Assembly: GCF_036320965.1 (NCBI RefSeq)
Contig: NC_092232.1
Span: forward strand, 58,319,874-58,383,873
From: Panulirus ornatus
Lineage: Eukaryota > Arthropoda > Malacostraca > Decapoda > Palinuridae
DNA: 64,000 bases
Direction of reading: 5' to 3'
Both the position numbers and the translations under genes were made by a program. Shown here one piece after another: positions 58,071 to 64,000 of this stretch; position 1 is the first letter of the stretch; each line of letters starts with the position of its first letter. The notes under the pieces were generated by a model, which was not told the origin of the DNA, ran no database searches, and worked only from the letters and a program-made list of their open reading frames with translations.

Positions 58071-58922
58071 TCACCAACTGAATCTTTTGGCACGGGGAAC
58101 GTGTGTCATCTCGACACGCCTTTTAACGCCCGTACGTGGTGCGGAGTGCAGTCGGTCTGTAACGTAGGACATGTCATGTGTTATTGGTCCCAGTCGGTCT
58201 AGAACGCTGGGCCTGACATGTGTTGGGGGACCAAGTCGGTCTTGAATGGTGGGCCTGACGTGTGTTGGGGGACCAAGTCGGTCTTGAATGGTGGGCCTGA
58301 CAGGTCTTGAGACCTGCCATGTCTCCCTGAAGGTGGGCCTGACAAGTGTGGTGGGCTGCATTTCCTCATGGATGGTGGGTCTGGTAGGGAGTGTGGGCTG
58401 CAGTGCCACTTGAGTGGGCGAGGTCACTTGGTCAGCATCAGTGGGACGGTGAGGTTTCACTTTTGCACAGCGACCGTTGACGGAGAGTGGTGTCACGTCG
58501 GCAAGAAGTGCCTTCTTGTAGGAGGCATAGCAGGAGTACTGGATGACGGCAATCCCGCGGTGGTTCTCGTAGGTCGTGTAGGACTGCATGTCGAAGCGAA
58601 CGATGTCGCCGAACTGCTTGAAGAATTCCCAGACGTTCGTCCTTGAGATTTTGTATGGAACGTTGACGACCCTGATGGTATACCTCTGCAGGACGGTTTT
58701 GAGAACCCCTTGCAACTGCTCGTTGGTGGGCACGATGACATGTATGTCGTCATCATCGCAGCCCAACTCATCTATATGTGGGAGTCGGGTCTCGTGTGGT
58801 GGACGGTCCAGCAAATCCTCCTCATCGTGGAAAGGCAGGTAGGCCTGGTCAAGGAGGGCGACCCAGAGCACCTGCTGCTGCTCGACCACCTCCACAACTG
58901 AGCTTTTTGCAAAAACTTCCAT
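58071..58922 (-). CDS. RRM-like RNA-binding protein, 283 aa (copy 3)
   Basis: Intact duplicate of 23907-24758 on the opposite strand, starting 41 nt below its own promoter block. The acidic N-terminus, both RNP-like strands and the RPTIQDRLGPPTHV repeats are all present. The seven differences from copy 2 (all beyond residue 148) include Ile to Lys in the last RRM strand (NGRCAKVKP, as in copy 1) and Asp for His near residue 256. Shared states with copy 1 (AKVKP, VTDRL, THVPRAK) suggest copy 3 is nearer the ancestral sequence. By eye, replacement changes outnumber silent ones, so this pair gives no evidence of purifying selection. Confidence 0.6.
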   Translation of the reverse strand: MEVFAKSSVVEVVEQQQVLWVALLDQAYLPFHDEEDLLDRPPHETRLPHIDELGCDDDDIHVIVPTNEQLQGVLKTVLQRYTIRVVNVPYKISRTNVWEFFKQFGDIVRFDMQSYTTYENHRGIAVIQYSCYASYKKALLADVTPLSVNGRCAKVKPHRPTDADQVTSPTQVALQPTLPTRPTIHEEMQPTTLVRPTFRETWQVSRPVRPTIQDRLGPPTHVRPTIQDRLGPPTHVRPSVLDRLGPITHDMSYVTDRLHSAPRTGVKRRVEMTHVPRAKRFSW

Positions 58923-58954
58923 GTTGAAGATACTAAGATTACGTTGTGCACTTT

Positions 58955-58997
58955 ACGAAGTAACCTCGGTTATCCTTGTACGTCCACAAATATAGTG
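58955..58997 (-). promoter_or_regulatory. core promoter block of RRM ORF copy 3
   Basis: Minus strand CACTATATTT (58997-58988), then 34 bp to TTACTTCGT (58963-58955), then 41 nt to the ATG at 58922. Identical to the copy 2 block. Confidence 0.5.
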
Positions 58998-59159
58998 AGT
59001 CTATATTGATATGGAAAATATAGTAAGGTACCCCCATGCTCTAATATCCCACATAGAAACAAAAGCATAGTCGACTTTATACAAACAAAAGCATGTCGAC
59101 TTCGGCGATTTTAAATGTAGAGACCATCTAAAATATTGTAGGTGGGTTAATGGTTGTTA

Positions 59160-59955
59160 CATGGTGACCAGGGGTACAGGTGGATGGGACAGACTGGATA
59201 TAGTGAAGATCGATAGGTGGGACAGAGAGGGGATAGTGAATATCCATAGATGGGACAGACTGGGTACAGTGAAGATTGATAGATGGGACAGACAGGGTAT
59301 AGTGAATATCCATAGATGGGACAGACAGGGTATAGTGAATATTCATAGATGGGACAGACTGGGTACAGTGAAGATTGACAGATGGGACAGACAGGGTTTA
59401 GTGAATATCCATAGATGGGAGAGACAGGGTGTAGTGAAGATGCATAGATAGGACTAACAGGGTACAGTGAAGATTCGTAGATGGGACAGACAGGGTATAG
59501 TGAAGATCCATAGATGGGACAGACAGGGTATAGTGAAGATGTGTAGATGGGACACACATTATAATGAATTGATTGATGGGACAGACAGGGTATAGTGAAG
59601 ATCCATAGATGGGACAGACAGGGTATAGTGAAGATGTGTAGACGGGACACACATTATAATGAATTGATTGATGGGACAGACAGGGTATAGTGAAGATTGA
59701 TAGATGGGACAGGCTGGGTATGGTGAAGATCCATAGATGGGACAGATGGTATAGCGAAGATGTGTAGACGGGACACACAATACAATGGATTGATGGGACA
59801 GACAGGGTATAGTGAAGATCCATAGATGGGGCAGGCTGGGTATAGTGAAGATCCTTAGATGGGACAGAGGGTATAGTGAAGATGTGTAGATGGGACACAC
59901 ATTATAATGAATTGATTGATGGGACAGACAGGGTATAGTGAAGATTGATAGATGG
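59160..59955 (-). repeat. 33-bp tandem repeat, ~24 copies (right arm)
   Basis: Reverse complement of the 33-bp array in the left arm. Units contain AGTGAAGATCCATAGATGGG and ACAGACAGGGTAT. About five units longer than in the left arm. Confidence 0.93.
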
Positions 59956-60026
59956 AAATGTTGGCACAATCAAACAATGGCCAGGTGGTCCTGAGTAGCA
60001 GCTCTCTGTTACTTGCAGGCCAGAAC

Positions 60027-60296
60027 TTAATGATGGTGAGAGATAATGGTGTCTCCCTCTGTATTGAACATGATGGTGAGAGATAATGGTGTCTCCCTCT
60101 GTAGTGAACATGATGGTGAGAGATAATGGTGTCTCCCTCTGTATTGAACATGATGGTGAGAGATAATGGTGTCTCTCTCTGTTGTGAACATGATGGTGAG
60201 AGATAATGGTGTCTCCCTCTGTAGTGAACATGACGGTGAGAGATAATGGCGTCTCGCTCTGTAGTGAACATGACGGTGAGAGATAATGGTGTCTGT
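60027..60296 (-). repeat. 40-bp tandem repeat, ~6.7 copies (right arm)
   Basis: Reverse complement of the 40-bp array at 22482-22946, about five units shorter. Confidence 0.95.
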
Positions 60297-60498
60297 GATT
60301 CGGTACGTAGAACTCACATGAGATTAATCAGATATATGATTATGAGCAGAAAAAGATGTTATCTATGTGTGATATGTAAGAGGAGGAAAACTACTCCCAC
60401 ACATCACATTTTACACACATTTCCACAGGACAAAGAGAGGTAACGGGTATTGTTGTGATGGAATTGGTAAGACATTCATAAATATAAACGTAGGTTAT

Positions 60499-61180
60499 GA
60501 ATCTACTGTTCTTGTAGTACTACAGGCATTGAACCTTGTTCTTGAAATGTTGGCTTGGGTTTCATTGATATGAATATTTTCATGCATGTGTGAATTGTGA
60601 TTGTGAATAAACTTGTATATACATCATCTATACTGAAGGTGTGAGACTGACATTGGCTATCATTCTGTCATGTATGAATTATTAGACATATGTAACCAAT
60701 CATACCATACTTCTGATTCAACATAATGTGTGAGTGTTACTGGAGAACTTTTTGTAAATGATAACTTCAAGAAGTCAAGCATGGACATTGCTTTTCTACA
60801 TAGCGCCTGCATTCTATTTTCTTAATGCACTGCAAGATGCACAGAATTCTTGCAATGGTGTTTATCTAAGCTTTGCATTTCTTTAATGCTACAATGTTGC
60901 TGGTTTCCAGGATTTTTGTAAATATGTTAACTTTCCCCTGCTTGGCTTCTATGAATTTTGTAAATATATTTTTCTGTTGCTTGATTTCTATGATTTTTGT
61001 AAATATATCAATTTTCTTTTGCTTTGTTCTCAACCTGTATTTGGTTATTCTATAATTCATTTATTATACAATATTGTTATGTGTACTGTGATCGTTTGCA
61101 ATCTGAGAAAACGTTTATTATAATTTTTCTTATTTATGCGTAATCATCGTAAATGGGTAACTGAAATTTAGCGCGTTGGT
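60499..61180. other. anonymous AT-rich DNA with a ~54-bp degenerate repeat
   Basis: About three degenerate ~54-bp units with ATTTTTGTAAATAT lie at 60890-61030. Nothing else was recognised. Confidence 0.5.
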
Positions 61181-61184
61181 GGAA

Positions 61185-61314
61185 GTGGCACTGGTGGAGG
61201 GACACAGAGGCCCGCCATTTTTGAACAAGAGGTGGGCCGTTGACCGAGGGCTAGAGAATAAACAACATATAAGCAGGATTGTGATGGTGATAGTGGATGG
61301 TGTCGTGGTGTGCA
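61185..61314 (+). promoter_or_regulatory. possible promoter and non-coding first exon
   Basis: CCCGCCATTTTTG near 61212 resembles a CCGCCATTTT promoter motif. 61314 is followed by a strong donor GTAAGTGAGG after TGTGCAG. No coding exon was found in the window. This is motif-level evidence only. Confidence 0.15.
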
Positions 61315-61637
61315 GGTAAGTGAGGATAGTTTGGAAAATGTGTGGACCGTAATAGTTAATTGGAGTATATCGAAAATGGCAGGAATCTTGTGCGAGTTGT
61401 GGTACTGAGTAAAGGCTGGTGTGGAGGCGCCTCCTTAATTTCGTGGTTGTTGGAGTGTTTGGCTGGTGGGTGCCGGAAACCTGGTCCTATTACTGAATAC
61501 GTGCAGCCACGGACAGTAAAACTCACCAAGTCGTCCATGGTGTGGAGAGGTTGGTGCCAAACCTGGTTTAGGTATCCTGAGGCCACTTGACATTCTCCTG
61601 CGAGATGCTGGTATTGTAAGCTACAAGTGCAGTACTA

Positions 61638-61920
61638 TTGATGATGAGGATAGTGCCAACTACAACTCAGGAGTGGAGTGTGAGTACCACCAGCTGGTTG
61701 ATGGTGAGGATAATGCCAACTACAACTCATGAGTGGAGTGTGAGTACCACCAGCTGGTTGATGATGAGGATAATGCCAACTACAACTCAGGAGTGGAGTG
61801 TGAGTACCACCAGCTGGTTGATGATGAGGATAGTGCCAACTACAACTCAGGAGTGGAGTGTGAGTACCACCAGCTGGTTGATGGTGAGGATAGTGCCAAC
61901 TACAACTCAGGAGTGGATTG
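61638..61920. repeat. 60-bp tandem repeat, ~4.6 copies
   Basis: The unit holds GTGCCAACTACAACTCAGGA, GTGGAGTGTGAGTACCACCA and GCTGGTTGATGATGAGGATA. Variants: GGTGAGG and AATGCC. It leads directly into the next array. Confidence 0.93.
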
Positions 61921-64000
61921 CATGTGGTGTGAGTGAGGAGTGGAGTACATGTGGTGTGAGTGAGGAGTGGAGTACATGTGGTGTGAGTGAGGAGTGGAGT
62001 GCATGTGGTGTGAGTGAGGAGTGGAGTACATGTGGTGTGAGTGAGGAGTGGAGTACATGTGGTGTGAGTGAGGAGTGGAGTACATGTGGTGTGAGTGAGG
62101 AGTGGAGTACATGTGGTGTGAGTGAGGAGTGGAGTGCATGTGGTGTGAGTGAGGAGTGGAGTACATGTGGTGTGAGTGAGGAGTGGAGTGCATGTGGTGT
62201 GAGTGAGGAGTGGAGTGCATGTGGTGTGAGTGAGGAGTGGAGTGTATGTGGTGTGAGTGAGGAGTGGAGTGCATGTGGTGTGAGTGAGGAGTGGAGTGCA
62301 TGTGGTGTGAGTGAGGAGTGGAGTACATGTGGTGTGAGTGAGGAGTGGAGTACATGTGGTGTGAGTGAGGAGTGGAGTACATGTGGTGTGAGTGAGGAGT
62401 GGAGTACATGTGGTGTGAGTGAGGAGTGGAGTGCATGTGGTGTGAGTGAGGAGTGGAGTACATGTGGTGTGAGTGAGGAGTGGAGTACATGTGGTGTGAG
62501 TGAGGAGTGGAGTACATGTGGTGTGAGTGAGGAGTGGAGTGCATGTGGTGTGAGTGAGGAGTGGAGTACATGTGGTGTGAGTGAGGAGTGGAGTACATGT
62601 GGTGTGAGTGAGGAGTGGAGTACATGTGGTGTGAGTGAGGAGTGGAGTACATGTGGTGTGAGTGAGGAGTGGAGTGCATGTGGTGTGAGTGAGGAGTGGA
62701 GTACATGTGGTGTGAGTGAGGAGTGGAGTACATGTGGTGTGAGTGAGGAGTGGAGTACATGTGGTGTGAGTGAGGAGTGGAGTGTATGTGGTGTGAGTGA
62801 GGAGTGGAGTACATGTGGTGTGAGTGAGGAGTGGAGTACATGTGGTGTGAGTGAGGAGTGGAGTACATGTGGTGTGAGTGAGGAGTGGAGTACATGTGGT
62901 GTGAGTGAGGAGTGGAGTACATGTGGTGTGAGTGAGGAGTGGAGTACATGTGGTGTGAGTGAGGAGTGGAGTACATGTGGTGTGAGTGAGGAGTGGAGTA
63001 CATGTGGTGTGAGTGAGGAGTGGAGTACATGTGGTGTGAGTGAGGAGTGGAGTACATGTGGTGTGAGTGAGGAGTGGAGTACATGTGGTGTGAGTGAGGA
63101 GTGGAGTACATGTGGTGTGAGTGAGGAGTGGAGTACATGTGGTGTGAGTGAGGAGTGGAGTACATGTGGTGTGAGTGAGGAGTGGAGTGTATGTGGTGTG
63201 AGTGAGGAGTGGAGTACATGTGGTGTGAGTGAGGAGTGGAGTACATGTGGTGTGAGTGAGGAGTGGAGTACATGTGGTGTGAGTGAGGAGTGGAGTACAT
63301 GTGGTGTGAGTGAGGAGTGGAGTACATGTGGTGTGAGTGAGGAGTGGAGTACATGTGGTGTGAGTGAGGAGTGGAGTACATGTGGTGTGAGTGAGGAGTG
63401 GAGTACATGTGGTGTGAGTGAGGAGTGGAGTACATGTGGTGTGAGTGAGGAGTGGAGTGTATGTGGTGTGAGTGAGGAGTGGAGTACATGTGGTGTGAGT
63501 GAGGAGTGGAGTAATGTGGTGTGAGTGAGGAGTGGAGTACATGTGGTGTGAGTGAGGAGTGGAGTGTATGTGGTGTGAGTGAGGAGTGGAGTACATGTGG
63601 TGTGAGTGAGGAGTGGAGTGTATGTGGTGTGAGTGAGGAGTGGAGTACATGTGGTGTGAGTGAGGAGTGGAGTACATGTGGTGTGAGTGAGGAGTGGAGT
63701 ACATGTGGTGTGAGTGAGGAGTGGAGTACATGTGGTGTGAGTGAGGAGTGGAGTACATGTGGTGTGAGTGAGGAGTGGAGTAATGTGGTGTGAGTGAGGA
63801 GTGGAGTACATGTGGTGTGAGTGAGGAGTGGAGTACATGTGGTGTGAGTGAGGAGTGGAGTACATGTGGTGTGAGTGAGGAGTGGAGTACATGTGGTGTG
63901 AGTGAGGAGTGGAGTACATGTGGTGTGAGTGAGGAGTGGAGTACATGTGGTGTGAGTGAGGAGTGGAGTACATGTGGTGTGAGTGAGGAGTGGAGTGTAT
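61921..64000. repeat. 27-bp minisatellite, ~77 copies, runs off the window
   Basis: The unit is GTGGTGTGAGTGAGGAGTGG then AGTACAT. One site varies between ACAT, GCAT (mostly left of 62700) and GTAT (mostly right of 62780). A one-base deletion (GTAATGTGG) occurs near 63512 and again near 63782, ten units apart. Long frames on both strands (628, 688 and 707 codons) are repeat translations. Confidence 0.97.

Larger units (their letters stand above)
55781..60498 (-). repeat. large inverted repeat, right arm (RRM element copy 3)
   Basis: Reverse complement of about 22281-27085. The outer edge (ACATTCATAAATATAAACGTAGG near 60480) and inner edge (TATTTACTCTTAAATC near 55785) mark the ends of homology. 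The spacer between arms is about 28.7 kb. Differences are scattered substitutions, small indels and copy-number changes in the arrays. Confidence 0.9.

Noticed and set aside
61635..63973. Long frames on both strands (529-707 codons)
   Set aside because: Repeat translations of 60-bp and 27-bp arrays.

Overview
This is repeat-dominated eukaryotic nuclear DNA, most likely from an arthropod and by inference a decapod crustacean. The reasons are very dense dinucleotide microsatellites, long minisatellites, an interstitial (TTAGG)n tract, eukaryotic tRNA-Gln-type sequences, and four retroelement classes: a Ty3/Gypsy element with an env-like gene, an RTE-type LINE, a SINE, and a Penelope-like element. 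There are no bacterial operons, rRNA genes or CRISPR arrays. Most long open frames are translations of tandem repeats and are not genes.

Layout. 1-4.2 kb: a promoter-like block at the left edge, a (TA)n tract, a decayed basic ORF, and two fold-back elements, one carrying a tRNA-Gln-like sequence in each arm. 4.2-6.7 kb: an acidic-repeat ORF with a TATA/initiator promoter, followed by a 5'-truncated copy (copy 1) of a repeat that encodes an RRM-like protein. 6.7-12.9 kb: mostly anonymous DNA with microsatellites and small tandem repeats. 12.9-18.6 kb: about 209 copies of a 27-bp minisatellite, then a 62-bp repeat and a TTAGG tract. 20.4-21.2 kb: a minus-strand ORF with an RFX/D5-like winged-helix domain. 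22.3-27.1 kb and 55.8-60.5 kb: two near-identical 4.8-kb arms in inverted orientation, each with 40-bp and 33-bp arrays, an intact 283-aa RRM ORF (copies 2 and 3), a conserved antisense ORF and a ~250-bp palindrome. 27.1-29.7 kb: a degenerate satellite with a ~2.03-kb unit. 29.7-42.1 kb: an env-bearing Gypsy-type LTR retrotransposon whose gag region holds ~96 copies of a 42-bp repeat and whose integrase is split by a SINE. 42.1-55.2 kb: a nest of LINE copies, SINEs, Penelope-like remnants, (TA)n tails and one inserted satellite fragment. 61.6-64 kb: a 60-bp array that passes into another 27-bp array running off the window.

The most interesting pattern is a shared cis-block. The RRM ORF (both arms) and the unrelated winged-helix ORF are each preceded by CACTATATTT, exactly 34 bp start-to-start to TTACTTCGT, then 41-42 nt to the ATG. 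A near match (35 bp) lies at the left edge of the window. Upstream of each are degenerate repeats of the CTTCACTATA type, which in the RRM arms form the 33-bp array. This suggests several unrelated proteins under one promoter design, perhaps parts of one large mobile or virus-like element or a dispersed gene family. That interpretation is inference. The retroelements are mostly inactive: Gypsy pol and env and all LINE copies carry stops, frameshifts, inversions or insertions.
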